DNA of 64,000 bases from Lelliottia nimipressuralis (GCF_004402045.1 NZ_SOMG01000030.1:1-64000), one strand, 5' to 3'; counted from the stretch's first letter, positions 33,305 through 45,308 are shown. The notes: generated by a model not told the origin, from the sequence alone. Made by a program: numbers and translations.

Positions 33305-33964
33305 TTATAGGTTAATCAGAATATTCCCATCAGAGTCGACGGTTCCGCTCACCACCTGGCCTGAGGACATTCTGACGCGGGCGTTTTGCGCCACCGCGGC
33401 ATTGTTTAACGCTTTCCCTTCACTGTTAATGCTAAAGCCCTCTCCGTTGGCTACAACCATCACCTGTTGACCCGCCTTTACCCGCCATGCCTGACGCAGC
33501 ATCGAGAGCTGTATCGGCTGGCCGGGTGCGACATCGCGCAGGCTGACGGCATCCTGCGCCTGATTCATTTCCAGCATGGTTCGTGGAGGCAGCTGATCCA
33601 GACGCCCGCGCTTCAGCGTCACGCTATTTGCCTGCAGCACGCTGCCGCGCGCAATGGGCACGGCGGCGACAACATAATTGCCCGTCGCCTGAACTGCAAC
33701 CTGTAAATAGCGCTTTTCGTTGGCGCAGCGTGCCAGCACGTTCACATTTCCCCACAGCCTGGTGGTCCCCGTCACGCTGAATGACGGCTGGTCACACGTG
33801 GGGTACAGATTCGGTGGTGTGCGCACGGTAACGTTAACGTCATCGCTGAAGCCTGCCAGTTTTTCAGCAAAAAAAGCCGTTAATTGATCCTGTAAACCTT
33901 CAGCCTGCACCAGAGGGCTAAACAGCAAGAAAGTCGCCACCAGGCCACGTTTTAACGTTTGCAT
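33305..33964 (-). CDS. flgA: Flagellar P-ring chaperone FlgA
   Basis: A 219-residue periplasmic protein (signal peptide ending near VQAE, residue 22) needed for P-ring assembly by FlgI. The C-terminal SAF domain (VAAVPIARGSVLQANSVTLKRGRLDQLPP and the QALNNAAVAQNARVRM-like tail) is well conserved. The start at 33964 matches E. coli length and follows GGTGGAA; GTG at 33976 is rejected. First gene of flgAMN, divergent from flgB. Confidence 0.94.
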   Translation of the reverse strand: MQTLKRGLVATFLLFSPLVQAEGLQDQLTAFFAEKLAGFSDDVNVTVRTPPNLYPTCDQPSFSVTGTTRLWGNVNVLARCANEKRYLQVAVQATGNYVVAAVPIARGSVLQANSVTLKRGRLDQLPPRTMLEMNQAQDAVSLRDVAPGQPIQLSMLRQAWRVKAGQQVMVVANGEGFSINSEGKALNNAAVAQNARVRMSSGQVVSGTVDSDGNILINL

Positions 33965-34020
33965 CGCAAGTTCCACCGTTTCCAGAATTGAATGAATTCT
34001 ACCTGCAGTGGTTTTGCATC

Positions 34021-34060
34021 AACGGAATAAATAGCGACGCATTTTGCGCTTATTCCGTCG
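34021..34060. promoter_or_regulatory. FlhDC box in the flgA-flgB divergent region
   Basis: AACGGAATAAATAGCG and, after about 9 nt, its inverted counterpart GCGCTTATTCCGTCG. This fits the FlhD4C2 binding pattern (inverted 16-18 bp half-boxes separated by about 10 bp) and should drive both class II operons flgAMN and flgBCDEFGHIJ. Confidence 0.75.
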
Positions 34061-34121
34061 ATAGGGGAGACCGGGTGAGATTTAAGCTGTGAACTGAAAT
34101 TTTGCCATCAGCGGAGGAGAC

Positions 34122-34538
34122 ATGCTCGATAAACTCGACGCCGCGTTACGTTTTCAGCAGGAAGCGCTCAATTTACGCGCCCAGCGGCAGGAGATTTTAG
34201 CCGCCAACATCGCTAACGCCGATACCCCGGGGTTTCAGGCGCGCGATATTGATTTTTCCAGTGAACTCAAAAAGGTGATGGAGCGTGGACGTGCCGAAGG
34301 AACGGGTGTTGCACTTGCCATGACATCCTCTCGCCATATTCCTGCTCAGGCGATGACCGCGCCAGCGACCGATTTACTTTATCGCATTCCCGATCAGCCC
34401 TCACTCGACGGTAACACCGTGGATATGGACCGGGAGCGTACACAGTTTGCCGACAACAGCCTGAAATACCAGACGGGCCTGACCGTACTCGGCGGACAAA
34501 TCAAAGGCATGATGAACGTCCTGCAGGGGGGCAACTGA
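34122..34538 (+). CDS. flgB: Flagellar proximal rod protein FlgB
   Basis: A 138-residue rod protein exported by the flagellar type III system. The N-terminal rod motif [21 protein letters not shown] (about residues 26-46) and a C-terminal helix ([18 protein letters not shown]) build the coiled-coil core of axial proteins. First gene of the rod/hook operon, downstream of the FlhDC box, with GGAGGAG ribosome site. Confidence 0.97.
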   Translation: MLDKLDAALRFQQEALNLRAQRQEILAANIANADTPGFQARDIDFSSELKKVMERGRAEGTGVALAMTSSRHIPAQAMTAPATDLLYRIPDQPSLDGNTVDMDRERTQFADNSLKYQTGLTVLGGQIKGMMNVLQGGN

Positions 34539-34541
34539 TAG

Positions 34542-34946
34542 ATGGCCTTGCTGAATATTTTTGATATCGCCGGTTCGGCGTTAACCGCTCAGTCCAAACG
34601 TCTGAACGTGGCTGCCAGTAACCTGGCGAACGCCGACAGCGTGACCGGACCAGACGGACAGCCTTATCGTGCCAAACAGGTAGTCTTTCAGGTCGATGCT
34701 GCGCCAGGTGCGGCGACGGGCGGCGTGAAGGTGTCTGATGTGGTAGAGAGCCAGGCGCCGGACAGGCTGGTGTATGAGCCAGGTAACCCGCTCGCGGATG
34801 CCAGCGGATACGTGAAAATGCCAAACGTGGATGTGGTGGGTGAGATGGTGAACTCCATGTCGGCTTCGCGTAGCTACCAGGCCAACGTCGAAGTGCTTAA
34901 TACCGTGAAGAGCATGATGCTCAAAACACTCACTCTCGGCCAGTAA
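34542..34946 (+). CDS. flgC: Flagellar proximal rod protein FlgC
   Basis: A 134-residue rod protein. N-terminal axial motif [16 protein letters not shown] (about residues 20-35) and C-terminal heptad region ([30 protein letters not shown]) typical of the family. It follows flgB by 3 nt. Confidence 0.97.
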   Translation: MALLNIFDIAGSALTAQSKRLNVAASNLANADSVTGPDGQPYRAKQVVFQVDAAPGAATGGVKVSDVVESQAPDRLVYEPGNPLADASGYVKMPNVDVVGEMVNSMSASRSYQANVEVLNTVKSMMLKTLTLGQ

Positions 34947-34957
34947 AGGAGACATGC

Positions 34958-35668
34958 ATGTCCATCGCCGTAAATGTGAATGATCCTACGAACTCGGGTG
35001 TTAATAACACGAAAAGTTCGACAGGTTCTAACTCCCTGACGGGGAGTAACGCCTCCGATCTTCAGGGCAGCTTTCTGACGCTGCTGGTGGCTCAGCTTAA
35101 GAACCAGGATCCTACTAACCCAATGCAGAACAACGAACTGACCACGCAGCTTGCGCAGATCAGTACCGTGAGCGGCATTGAGAAACTGAACACCACCCTC
35201 GGTTCCGTCTCTGGACAGATTAACAGTGCCCAGTCTCTGCAGGCGGCAAGCCTGATTGGTCACGGGGTGATGATCCCGGGTACCACCATCCTGGCGGGCA
35301 CCAGCACCACCGATGGCAACGCCACCACGACCACCACGCCGTTTGGCGTTGAACTGCAGCAGCCGGCGGAGAAAGTCACTGCGACCATTACCGATGGCAA
35401 CGGCACGGTAGTGCGCACCATTGATATCGGTGAACTGAAGGCGGGCGTTCACACCTTTACCTGGGATGGCACCCTGACCGACGGCACCAAAGCGCCGAAC
35501 GGTTCCTACAAAGTGGCAATCAGCGCCAGCAACGGGACAACCCAGCTGGTGGCGCAGCCGCTGCAGTTCGCGCTGGTCCAGGGCGTGATTAAAGGTAGCG
35601 ACGGCAACAAACTGGATTTGGGTACCTCTGGTACCACCACACTCGACGAAGTTCGGCAGATTATCTAA
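34958..35668 (+). CDS. flgD: Flagellar hook-capping protein FlgD
   Basis: A 236-residue hook-cap scaffold. The conserved N-terminal part LQGSFLTLLVAQLKNQDPTNPMQNNELTTQLAQI (about residues 28-61) is followed by an immunoglobulin-like/Tudor region with a FlgD Ig domain (TWDGTLTDGTKAPNGSYKV). It sits between flgC and the hook gene flgE. Confidence 0.97.
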   Translation: MSIAVNVNDPTNSGVNNTKSSTGSNSLTGSNASDLQGSFLTLLVAQLKNQDPTNPMQNNELTTQLAQISTVSGIEKLNTTLGSVSGQINSAQSLQAASLIGHGVMIPGTTILAGTSTTDGNATTTTTPFGVELQQPAEKVTATITDGNGTVVRTIDIGELKAGVHTFTWDGTLTDGTKAPNGSYKVAISASNGTTQLVAQPLQFALVQGVIKGSDGNKLDLGTSGTTTLDEVRQII

Positions 35669-35694
35669 GCCTTAACACTTATCAGGAGTAAGTC

Positions 35695-36945
35695 ATGGCC
35701 TTTTCTCAAGCGGTCAGCGGCCTGAATGCTGCGGCCACCAACCTGGACGTCATTGGCAACAACATCGCCAACTCCGCGACCTATGGTTTTAAATCCGGTT
35801 CTGCTTCCTTTGCAGACATGTTTGCCGGTTCCAAAGTCGGCCTCGGCGTGAAGGTCGCAGGCATCACTCAGGACTTTACCGACGGTACCACCACCAATAC
35901 CGGTCGTGGTCTGGACGTTGCCATTAGCCAGAACGGTTTCTTCCGTATGGTCGATTCCAACGGTTCTGTGTTCTACAGCCGTAACGGCCAGTTCAAGCTG
36001 GACGAAAACCGTACGCTGGTAAACATGCAGGGTATGCAGTTGACGGGCTACCCGGTAGCAGGAACGCCTCCAACTGTTCAGACCGGTGCGAACCCTCAGG
36101 CTATCACCATTCCGAATACGCTGATGTCGGCGAAAGCCACCACCACCGCGACGCAGCAGATCAACCTCAACTCAACCGACCCTGTTCAAACTGCCCCGTT
36201 CGATGCGACTAACCCGGATACCTATAACAAAAAAGGTACCGTGACCGTCTTCGACAGCCAGGGTAACGCCCATAACATGTATGTCTACTACGTTAAGACA
36301 GCAAACAATAAATGGGATCTTTACACTCAGGACGGCAGCGTAGCAGGTTCTACAGCGACGAAAGCGGCGCAGATGAACTACGATGCGAACGGTAACCTGG
36401 CGGGTGTCTATAACTACGACGCTGCGGGTGTCCTGAGCGGAACCCCAAACGCCACGCCAGCCATTAATATCACCACCGGCTCTGTCGGCGGTGCGACGGC
36501 GGCGACCTTCTCCCTGAGTTTCCAGAACTCCATGCAGCAGAACACCGGCGTGAACAGCGTTGTGGCAACCAATCAGAACGGCTACAAGCCTGGCGATCTG
36601 GTGAGCTACCAGATCAACGACGATGGCACCGTAGTGGGAAGCTACTCTAACGAACAGTCTCAGGTTCTGGGTCAGATCGTGCTGGCAAACTTCGCCAACA
36701 ACGAAGGCCTGAAATCGGAAGGCGATAACGTCTGGTCTGCCTCTCAGTCCTCCGGCGTGGCGCTGCTGGGCACGGCAGGCACCGGTAACTTCGGCAAGCT
36801 GACCAACGGCGCGCTGGAAGCTTCTAACGTGGATATGAGTAAAGAACTGGTGAACATGATCGTCGCGCAGCGTAACTATCAGTCTAACGCGCAGACCATC
36901 AAAACCCAGGACCAGATCCTCAACACGCTGGTTAACCTGCGTTAA
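35695..36945 (+). CDS. flgE: Flagellar hook protein FlgE
   Basis: A 416-residue major hook subunit. Axial motif LDVIGNNIANSATYGFKSGS at about residues 18-37, variable surface domains in the middle, and conserved C-terminal SNVDMSKELVNMIVAQRNYQSNAQTIKTQD coiled-coil segment. Slightly longer than E. coli FlgE (402), the extra length falling in the variable D2 region. Confidence 0.97.
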   Translation: MAFSQAVSGLNAAATNLDVIGNNIANSATYGFKSGSASFADMFAGSKVGLGVKVAGITQDFTDGTTTNTGRGLDVAISQNGFFRMVDSNGSVFYSRNGQFKLDENRTLVNMQGMQLTGYPVAGTPPTVQTGANPQAITIPNTLMSAKATTTATQQINLNSTDPVQTAPFDATNPDTYNKKGTVTVFDSQGNAHNMYVYYVKTANNKWDLYTQDGSVAGSTATKAAQMNYDANGNLAGVYNYDAAGVLSGTPNATPAINITTGSVGGATAATFSLSFQNSMQQNTGVNSVVATNQNGYKPGDLVSYQINDDGTVVGSYSNEQSQVLGQIVLANFANNEGLKSEGDNVWSASQSSGVALLGTAGTGNFGKLTNGALEASNVDMSKELVNMIVAQRNYQSNAQTIKTQDQILNTLVNLR

Positions 36946-36965
36946 GCGGCTAACAGGAAAGCGCA

Positions 36966-38515
<1,550 letters not shown>

Positions 38516-38520
38516 GGTGT

Positions 38521-38551
38521 AGCCCGGTGCGGTAAACGCCGCGCCGGCTCC
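38521..38551. repeat. GC-rich palindrome between flgG and flgH
   Basis: GCCCGGTGCGG, TAAA, CGCCGCGCCGGC form an imperfect GC-rich hairpin inside the operon. A REP-type element that may stabilise the upstream mRNA. Confidence 0.5.
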
Positions 38552-38572
38552 CTGTTTTCGAAGATGAAGGCA

Positions 38573-39271
38573 ATGCAAAAAAACGCGGCGTTTCGTTATC
38601 CGATACTGACTGTTCTGGCTGTCACCCTCAGCGGGTGTGCTTTGATCCCGTCTAAACCATTGGTCCAGGGTGCGACGACTGCCCAACCCGTTCCTGGCCC
38701 ATCGCCAGTGGTAAACGGTTCCATTTTCCAGACCGCGCAGCCGATTAATTACGGTTATCAGCCGCTGTTTGAAGATCGCCGCCCGCGTAATGTCGGCGAT
38801 ACATTGACCATTGTGCTGCAGGAAAACGTCAGCGCGAGCAAAAGCTCGTCGGCGAATGCCAGCCGCGATGGCAAAACGAATTTTGGCTTCGATACCGTAC
38901 CGCGCTATCTGCAGGGCCTGTTCGGCAACGCGCGTGCTGATGTCGATGCCTCTGGCGGTAATACCTTTAACGGTAAAGGCGGCGCGAACGCCAGCAACAC
39001 CTTCAGCGGTACGCTGACGGTTACGGTTGACCAGGTACTGGTTAACGGCAACTTACACGTTGTGGGTGAAAAACAGATTGCCATCAACCAGGGCACTGAA
39101 TTCATTCGCTTCTCGGGCGTGGTTAACCCTCGCACCATCAGCGGCACCAACACCGTTCCGTCCACCCAGGTGGCGGATGCGCGCATTGAGTACGTCGGTA
39201 ACGGCTATATCAATGAAGCGCAAAATATGGGCTGGCTGCAGCGCTTCTTCCTTAATTTATCGCCGATGTAA
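38573..39271 (+). CDS. flgH: Flagellar L-ring lipoprotein FlgH
   Basis: A 232-residue outer-membrane lipoprotein forming the L ring. Lipobox VTLSGC with Cys22; the mature part is almost identical to E. coli ([39 protein letters not shown]). The start at 38573 (MQKNA) matches E. coli; an ATG three codons upstream (38564) is an alternative. Confidence 0.96.
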   Translation: MQKNAAFRYPILTVLAVTLSGCALIPSKPLVQGATTAQPVPGPSPVVNGSIFQTAQPINYGYQPLFEDRRPRNVGDTLTIVLQENVSASKSSSANASRDGKTNFGFDTVPRYLQGLFGNARADVDASGGNTFNGKGGANASNTFSGTLTVTVDQVLVNGNLHVVGEKQIAINQGTEFIRFSGVVNPRTISGTNTVPSTQVADARIEYVGNGYINEAQNMGWLQRFFLNLSPM

Positions 39272-39283
39272 GCGAGGTGACCC

Positions 39284-40381
39284 ATGTTTAAATCGATCTT
39301 CGCCGTGGCGCTCGCGCTGGTGGCAACGTTTGCCCAGGCTGACCGTATTCGCGATCTCACCAGCGTCCAGGGCGTACGTGAGAACTCGCTGATTGGCTAT
39401 GGCCTGGTGGTGGGGCTGGATGGTACCGGTGACCAGACGACCCAAACGCCATTCACGACCCAAAGCCTGAACAACATGCTTTCCCAGCTCGGCATTACCG
39501 TGCCGGCCGGAACCAACATGCAGCTGAAAAACGTGGCCGCGGTGATGGTCACCGCATCCTTCCCGGCGTTTGCGCGTCAGGGACAGACCATTGACGTGGT
39601 GGTTTCCTCAATGGGTAACGCCAAAAGCCTGCGCGGTGGTACGCTGCTGATGACCCCGCTGAAGGGCGTCGACAGCCAGGTGTATGCGCTGGCACAGGGT
39701 AACATTCTGGTCGGCGGTGCGGGTGCATCCGCAGGCGGAAGCAGCGTGCAGGTGAACCAGCTGAACGGTGGACGTATCACCAACGGTGCGATCATTGAGC
39801 GTGAACTGCCGACCCAGTTTGGCGCAGGCAATACCATTAATCTGCAGCTCAATAATGAAGACTTCACGATGGCGCAGCAAATTGCCGATACCATCAACCG
39901 CAGCCGCGGCTATGGTAATGCAACGGCGCTCGATGCGCGTACCGTGCAGATCCGTACCTCCCCGGGCAGCAGCAACCAGGTGCGTATGCTGGCCGATATC
40001 CAGAATATGGAAGTGAACGTTCCGGTACAGGATGCCAAAGTGATCATCAACTCCCGTACTGGTTCAGTGGTGATGAACCGGGAAGTGTCGCTGGACAGCT
40101 GTGCCGTCGCGCAGGGTAACCTCTCTGTAACGGTAAACCGCTCCGCGAACGTGAGCCAGCCGACTACGCCATTTGGTGGCGGTCAGACGGTGGTAACACC
40201 GCAAACGCAGATTGATATGCGTCAGAGCGGCGGGTCACTGCAGAGCGTTCGCTCCAGCGCCAACCTGAACAGCGTGGTGCGTGCCCTGAACGCCCTGGGG
40301 GCAACGCCGATGGACCTGATGTCCATCCTGCAATCCATGCAAAGCGCGGGCTGCCTGCGCGCCAAACTGGAAATCATCTAA
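39284..40381 (+). CDS. flgI: Flagellar P-ring protein FlgI
   Basis: A 365-residue periplasmic P-ring subunit. Signal peptide ends at AQA (about residue 19) and the mature N-terminus [32 protein letters not shown] is the family signature. Two cysteines (SLDSCAVAQ and SAGCLRAK) probably form the intramolecular disulphide known for FlgI. Ends with TAATG overlapping flgJ. Confidence 0.97.
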   Translation: MFKSIFAVALALVATFAQADRIRDLTSVQGVRENSLIGYGLVVGLDGTGDQTTQTPFTTQSLNNMLSQLGITVPAGTNMQLKNVAAVMVTASFPAFARQGQTIDVVVSSMGNAKSLRGGTLLMTPLKGVDSQVYALAQGNILVGGAGASAGGSSVQVNQLNGGRITNGAIIERELPTQFGAGNTINLQLNNEDFTMAQQIADTINRSRGYGNATALDARTVQIRTSPGSSNQVRMLADIQNMEVNVPVQDAKVIINSRTGSVVMNREVSLDSCAVAQGNLSVTVNRSANVSQPTTPFGGGQTVVTPQTQIDMRQSGGSLQSVRSSANLNSVVRALNALGATPMDLMSILQSMQSAGCLRAKLEII

Positions 40382-41334
40382 TGCTGACCGATAGCAAACT
40401 GTTGACCAGTGCAGCCTGGGATGCCCAGTCGCTCAACGAACTGAAAACCAAAGCAGGCAAAGACCCGGCGGCGAATATCCGCCCGGTCGCCCGCCAGGTG
40501 GAGGGGATGTTTGTACAGATGATGCTGAAAAGCATGCGTGAAACCCTGCCGAAAGACGGGATGTTCAGCAGCGATTCAACGCGTCTCTACACCAGCATGT
40601 ATGACCAGCAGATTGCGCAGCAGATGACCGCCGGTAAAGGCCTCGGTCTGGCTGACATGATTGTGAAACAGACCGAAGCCGCGCAGGGCATTCAGCCCCA
40701 GGAGCAGCCGCAGCAGGTGCCGATGAAGTTCGACCTGCAAACGGTGACCAGTTATCAGAACCAGGCCCTGACGCAAATGGTGCGTAAAGCCATGCCGAAA
40801 GCGACGAGCAGTGGTGATGAGCCGCTCTCGGGTGACAGCAAAGACTTCCTGGCGCAGCTTTCGCTGCCTGCGCGCCTTGCCAGCGAACAGAGCGGCGTGC
40901 CGCATCACCTGATTCTGGCACAGGCGGCGCTGGAGTCGGGCTGGGGTCAGCGCCAGATCCGCAAGGAAAACGGCGAGCCGAGCTTCAACATCTTCGGCGT
41001 GAAGGCCACCTCCAGCTGGAAGGGGCCGACAACGGAGATCACCACCACCGAATACGAGAACGGTGCGGCGGTGAAGGTCAAAGCAAAATTCCGTGTCTAC
41101 AGCTCTTATCTGGAAGCACTGTCCGACTATGTGGGGCTGCTGAGCCGAAATCCGCGTTATACCGCCGTCACGCAGGCGTCGACAGCGGAGCAGGGCGCGC
41201 AGGCGCTGCAAAACGCGGGCTACGCGACCGACCCGAACTATGCGCGTAAGCTCACCAGCATGATTCAACAGCTGAAATCCATGGGCGAGAAGGTCAGCAA
41301 AGCCTATAGCACAGATATTGAAAATCTGTTCTGA
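40381..41334 (+). CDS. flgJ: Rod cap/peptidoglycan hydrolase FlgJ
   Basis: A 317-residue bifunctional protein. Residues 1-150 form the rod-capping domain (PVARQVEGMFVQMMLKSMRETLP). The C-terminal half is a family 73 beta-N-acetylglucosaminidase with catalytic Glu in ILAQAALESGWGQRQI (about residue 185), opening the peptidoglycan for the rod. Starts within the flgI stop (TAATG), so translation is coupled. Confidence 0.97.
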   Translation: MLTDSKLLTSAAWDAQSLNELKTKAGKDPAANIRPVARQVEGMFVQMMLKSMRETLPKDGMFSSDSTRLYTSMYDQQIAQQMTAGKGLGLADMIVKQTEAAQGIQPQEQPQQVPMKFDLQTVTSYQNQALTQMVRKAMPKATSSGDEPLSGDSKDFLAQLSLPARLASEQSGVPHHLILAQAALESGWGQRQIRKENGEPSFNIFGVKATSSWKGPTTEITTTEYENGAAVKVKAKFRVYSSYLEALSDYVGLLSRNPRYTAVTQASTAEQGAQALQNAGYATDPNYARKLTSMIQQLKSMGEKVSKAYSTDIENLF

Positions 41335-41340
41335 AAGTTC

Positions 41341-41367
41341 TCAAGTCCCGGTGGAGGTTGCCGATAA
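41341..41367 (+). promoter_or_regulatory. Sigma-28 promoter of flgKL
   Basis: TCAA, exactly 15 nt, then GCCGATAA; matches the FliA consensus with one change in the -35. It lies in the 75-nt gap between flgJ and flgK, making flgKL a class III unit in addition to readthrough. Confidence 0.9.
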
Positions 41368-41409
41368 CCTTCATCAGGACTCGTGTCTGAACGTATAAAA
41401 GGAACCCCC

Positions 41410-43050
41410 ATGTCCAGTTTGATTAACAGCGCCATGAGTGGCCTCAGTGCTGCGCAGTCGGCACTCAATACCGTCAGTAATAATATTTCAAGCTATAACG
41501 TGGCAGGTTACACCCGCCAGACCACGGTGCTGGGCGCCTCTAACAGTACGCTGACCGGCGGTGGCTGGGTGGGTAACGGGGTGTATGTCTCCGGTGTCCA
41601 GCGTGAGTATGACGCTTTCATCACCAACCAGCTGCGCGCTGCGCAGACGCAGAGCAGCGGTCTGACGACGCGCTATCAGCAGATGTCAAAAATTGACGAT
41701 GTGCTCTCCGATACCACCAACTCGCTCTCCACCACGTTGCAGGATTTCTTCAAAAGCCTGCAAACCCTGGTGAGCAACGCGGAAGACCCGGCTGCACGTC
41801 AGACGGTGCTGGGTAAAGCGGGTGGTCTGGTCAATCAGTTTAAAACCAACGATCAGTATCTCCGTGACCAGGACACGCAGGTTAATACCGCCATCTCAAG
41901 CAGCGTGTCTCAGATCAACAACTACGCGACACAGATTGCGAATCTGAACGATCAGATTTCTCGTTTGACCGGTGTCGGTGCGGGTGCTTCGCCTAACGAC
42001 CTGCTTGACCAGCGCGATCAGCTCGTGACTGAACTGAACAAAATCGTTGGCGTGGAAGTCTCCGTACAGGATAGCGGCACGTTTAATATCTCTCTCGGTA
42101 ACGGGTACAGCCTGGTGCAGGGCAGCAAAGCCAGCCAGCTGGCGGCCGTGAAGTCCAGTGCCGATCCGTCTCGTACTACCATCGCCTACGTTGATGACGT
42201 GGCGGGTAATATTGAGATCCCTGAGAAATTTATCACCACCGGTTCTTTAGGCGGTTTACTGACCTTCCGTACTGAAGATCTGGATAAAGCCCGTAACAGC
42301 CTGAACCAGATGGCGCTGGCCTTTGCCGATGCGATGAACACGCAGCATGAAGCCGGTTTTGATGCTAACGGTGATGCTGGCGGTAAGCTGTTCAACTTTG
42401 GTTCTCCGGCGGTGCTGTCCAACAGCAAGAATGGTGGTTCTGCGGTTGTCACGGCGTCTGTGGCGGACAGTAAACAAGTCCAGGCGACAGATTATAAGCT
42501 GCAATTTAATGGCACCGACTGGACTGTCACTCGTACATCAGACAAAACCAGCTTTACGATGACCCCGGACGCCAGCGGCAATTTGTCGTTTGATGGCCTT
42601 AACGTCAATGTGAGCGGCACGGCAAATACCAAAGACAGTTTTACCGTGAAGCCTGTTTCTAACGTCATCATGAACATGGATCTGGCGATCAGCGACGAGT
42701 CCAAACTGGCGATGGCGTCGCTGCAGAACGGCGGTGAAAGCGACAACCGTAATGGTCAAAAGCTGCTCGATCTGCAAAACGCTAAAGTAGTGGGGGGCAA
42801 CAAAACCTTCAACGATGCGTATGCCTCTCTCGTCAGTACCGTCGGTAGCTCGACGGCGTCACTGAAGGTGAGTAGCCAGACGAAAGCCAATGTGGAAACA
42901 CAGTTAATTAAGCAGCAGCAGACCATCTCTGGGGTAAACCTCGACGAAGAGTATGGCAATTTGCAGCGTTATCAGCAGTATTACCTGGCCAATGCTCAGG
43001 TACTACAAACTGCCAGTACGCTCTTCGATGCAATTATCAACATTCGTTAA
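41410..43050 (+). CDS. flgK: Hook-filament junction protein FlgK (HAP1)
   Basis: A 546-residue junction protein. N-terminal axial motif LNTVSNNISSYNVAGYTRQTTV (about residues 21-42) and C-terminal LDEEYGNLQRYQQYYLANAQVLQTASTLFD. The start at 41410 (MSSLINSAMSG) aligns with E. coli and follows AAAAGGAACC; nine codons upstream are open but unconserved. Confidence 0.96.
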   Translation: MSSLINSAMSGLSAAQSALNTVSNNISSYNVAGYTRQTTVLGASNSTLTGGGWVGNGVYVSGVQREYDAFITNQLRAAQTQSSGLTTRYQQMSKIDDVLSDTTNSLSTTLQDFFKSLQTLVSNAEDPAARQTVLGKAGGLVNQFKTNDQYLRDQDTQVNTAISSSVSQINNYATQIANLNDQISRLTGVGAGASPNDLLDQRDQLVTELNKIVGVEVSVQDSGTFNISLGNGYSLVQGSKASQLAAVKSSADPSRTTIAYVDDVAGNIEIPEKFITTGSLGGLLTFRTEDLDKARNSLNQMALAFADAMNTQHEAGFDANGDAGGKLFNFGSPAVLSNSKNGGSAVVTASVADSKQVQATDYKLQFNGTDWTVTRTSDKTSFTMTPDASGNLSFDGLNVNVSGTANTKDSFTVKPVSNVIMNMDLAISDESKLAMASLQNGGESDNRNGQKLLDLQNAKVVGGNKTFNDAYASLVSTVGSSTASLKVSSQTKANVETQLIKQQQTISGVNLDEEYGNLQRYQQYYLANAQVLQTASTLFDAIINIR

Positions 43051-43064
43051 GGTTGAGGTGAACA

Positions 43065-44018
43065 ATGCGTATTAGCACCCAGATGATGTACGAACAGAAT
43101 ATGCGTGGGATCACCGATTCCCAGAGCAGATGGCTGAGCTACGGCGAGCAGATGTCCACCGGTAAACGCGTCAATCGTCCGTCGGACGATCCTATCGCCG
43201 CGTCACAGGCCATCGTTCTGTCGCAATCTCAGTCGCAAAACAGCCAGTTCGCCCTCGCGCGTACCTTTGCAACGCAAAAGGTCTCGCTGGAGGATAACGT
43301 GTTAACCCAGGTGAACACCGCGATCTCAAGCGTGCGCGAGAAGCTGGTTTACGCCTCGAACGGCACGTTAAGCGATGACGACCGTCTTTCTCTGGCGACC
43401 GATATTCAGGGGATTCGCGATCAGCTGATGAACCTGGCCAACACGACGGATGGCAATGGTCGCTTTATCTTTGCGGGATACAAAACCGAGAGCGCACCGT
43501 TTGATGCCGCTACCGGGGATTACAACGGTGGCACTGAGGCCATCATGCAGCAGGTTGATACGGCGCGAAATATGGCGATTAGCCATACTGGCCAGCAGAT
43601 TTTTAACAGCATTACCAGTAATGCGGAACAACTGCCGGGTGGTGGATATGGCGAAACAAACATGTTCAAAATCCTTGATTCTGCCATTGCGTCGCTGAAG
43701 ACACCGGTTGAGAACGATCCCGCTGCGGCAACGGCGCAAAGCCAGGTGATTGCCAACGCGCAAATCGGCATCAAGAACTCCCAGAACAATGTCCTGACGG
43801 TTGTTGCGGATGTGGGAACCAAGATGAACGAGCTGGAAAAACTCGATACGCTGGGTGATGACCGCGCGCTGGGTCAAACAAAGCAGATGAGCGATCTGGT
43901 GGACGTCGACTGGAACGAAGCGATTTCCTCTTACACCATGCAGCAGGCGGCTCTGCAGGCCTCTTATAAAGCGTTTAGCGATATGCAGGGCATGTCTCTG
44001 TTCCAGCTGAACAAATAA
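43065..44018 (+). CDS. flgL: Hook-filament junction protein FlgL (HAP3)
   Basis: A 317-residue flagellin-related junction protein, same length as E. coli FlgL. N-terminal flagellin-like helix MRISTQMMYEQNMRGITDSQ and SYGEQMSTGKRVNRPSDDP. It follows flgK by 14 nt and ends the flagellar cluster; a strong terminator follows. Confidence 0.97.
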   Translation: MRISTQMMYEQNMRGITDSQSRWLSYGEQMSTGKRVNRPSDDPIAASQAIVLSQSQSQNSQFALARTFATQKVSLEDNVLTQVNTAISSVREKLVYASNGTLSDDDRLSLATDIQGIRDQLMNLANTTDGNGRFIFAGYKTESAPFDAATGDYNGGTEAIMQQVDTARNMAISHTGQQIFNSITSNAEQLPGGGYGETNMFKILDSAIASLKTPVENDPAAATAQSQVIANAQIGIKNSQNNVLTVVADVGTKMNELEKLDTLGDDRALGQTKQMSDLVDVDWNEAISSYTMQQAALQASYKAFSDMQGMSLFQLNK

Positions 44019-44063
44019 CATCTTGACCTCTTAGAACATGTCTTGAAACTGGGCATGTTTTAC

Positions 44064-44097
44064 TGCCCAATCCGTCTGGATTGGGCATTTTTTTTAT
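44064..44097. terminator. Terminator after flgL
   Basis: Ten-bp stem TGCCCAATCC / GGATTGGGCA with loop GTCT, then a run of eight T. It serves flgKL; the T run overlaps the stop of the converging MFS gene. Confidence 0.9.
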
Positions 44098-45308
44098 GCA
44101 GCTTCTGCCGGTGCGGAGGCAACGCGTGCGCTTTCAATCAAACGGATTGCCAGTGCAATGACGCCACAGACTGTCGCCAGCGCGACCACGCCCGTCCAGC
44201 CAGCTACCGAGTAGATATTGCTGCCTAACGCTGAACCCAGCGCCATACCGATAAAGACCATTGTAAAGAGCAGAGCGTTCAGGCGACCACGTGCCTGCGG
44301 CTCAAGGCTGTATACCAGGTTCTGGTGGGCGACCAGGCTGGACTGCAGACCCAGATCGAACCCGACGGCGGAGAGGGCGATCAGAATCAGCTGCCCATGA
44401 ACACCCAACGCGGGCATCAGGAACATCAGGGCGAAGGAGACGGTCACCAGGACGGCACCAAGCTGCGTGACTTTTCCCGCGCCCAGTTTGTCCGCCAGAC
44501 CACCTGCCAGCGGTGCAGCTAACGCACCGGCGGCTCCGGCAATACCAAAACCACCCGCTACGGCACTACCAAGGTGATAGCGTTCCAGCAGCATGACCGC
44601 AAGCGTAGACCAGAAGGCGCTAAAGGCAATCGACAGAAAACCCTGAGCCAGCGCCGCGCGGCGCAGAGCCGGGTAACGACGCCACAGATGTTCCATTGAG
44701 CGCATCAGAGCCGGATAGCTCAGCGTGGAGTGAATGGCAAAACGGGGGAGTACCATCCACATCATCACCCCGATGAACGTAATGCTCGCCGCGGCCAGCT
44801 GGTACATGACGCGCCAGCCAAACGCTTCGCCCACCACGCCGCTCACGGTTCTTGATAATAAAATACCCAGCAGCAGCCCGGTCATTACCGTGCCCACGGT
44901 TTTCCCCTGTTTGCCTTCCGGAGCGAGAATCGCCGCAGCGGGGACGATATCCTGTGCCATGGTGGCGGCCATGCCGATGAGCAGGCTTGCCAGCAGCAGA
45001 GAATGGAGCTGCCCGGTCAGACTACAGCCGAGAAGAAACAGAGCCAGCGCGGCGCTTTTAATCAGGATTAACGTCCTGCGGTCATGGCGATCGCCCAGGG
45101 GAAGCAGGAACAGGATGCCGAGCGCGTAGCCTGCCTGAGTCAATGTGGGAACCAGCCCCATGCCTTCAATGCTCAGATGAAGGTCGGCACCCATCAGCGG
45201 CAGAAGGGGCTGCGCGTAGTAGATTGATGCCACGCTGAAACCAGCCCCCAGGGCCAGCATAAAAATCACCCAGCGGCTTGCAGCGTGGGGAGTGGTTGTT
45301 GTGTTCAT
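44094..45308 (-). CDS. MFS transporter inserted between flgL and rne
   Basis: A 404-residue major facilitator with about 12 transmembrane helices. Motif A-like loop LLPLGDRHDRRTLILIKSAAL (about residues 72-92) and a second half repeat (LAGGLADKLGAGKVTQ). It most resembles the drug/sugar-efflux branch of MFS proteins; substrate unknown. GAGGAA precedes the ATG. It is divergent from a LysR gene over 109 bp holding a perfect palindrome. In E. coli K-12 flgL and rne are adjacent, so this pair is an accessory insertion. Confidence 0.88.
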   Translation of the reverse strand: MNTTTTPHAASRWVIFMLALGAGFSVASIYYAQPLLPLMGADLHLSIEGMGLVPTLTQAGYALGILFLLPLGDRHDRRTLILIKSAALALFLLGCSLTGQLHSLLLASLLIGMAATMAQDIVPAAAILAPEGKQGKTVGTVMTGLLLGILLSRTVSGVVGEAFGWRVMYQLAAASITFIGVMMWMVLPRFAIHSTLSYPALMRSMEHLWRRYPALRRAALAQGFLSIAFSAFWSTLAVMLLERYHLGSAVAGGFGIAGAAGALAAPLAGGLADKLGAGKVTQLGAVLVTVSFALMFLMPALGVHGQLILIALSAVGFDLGLQSSLVAHQNLVYSLEPQARGRLNALLFTMVFIGMALGSALGSNIYSVAGWTGVVALATVCGVIALAIRLIESARVASAPAEAA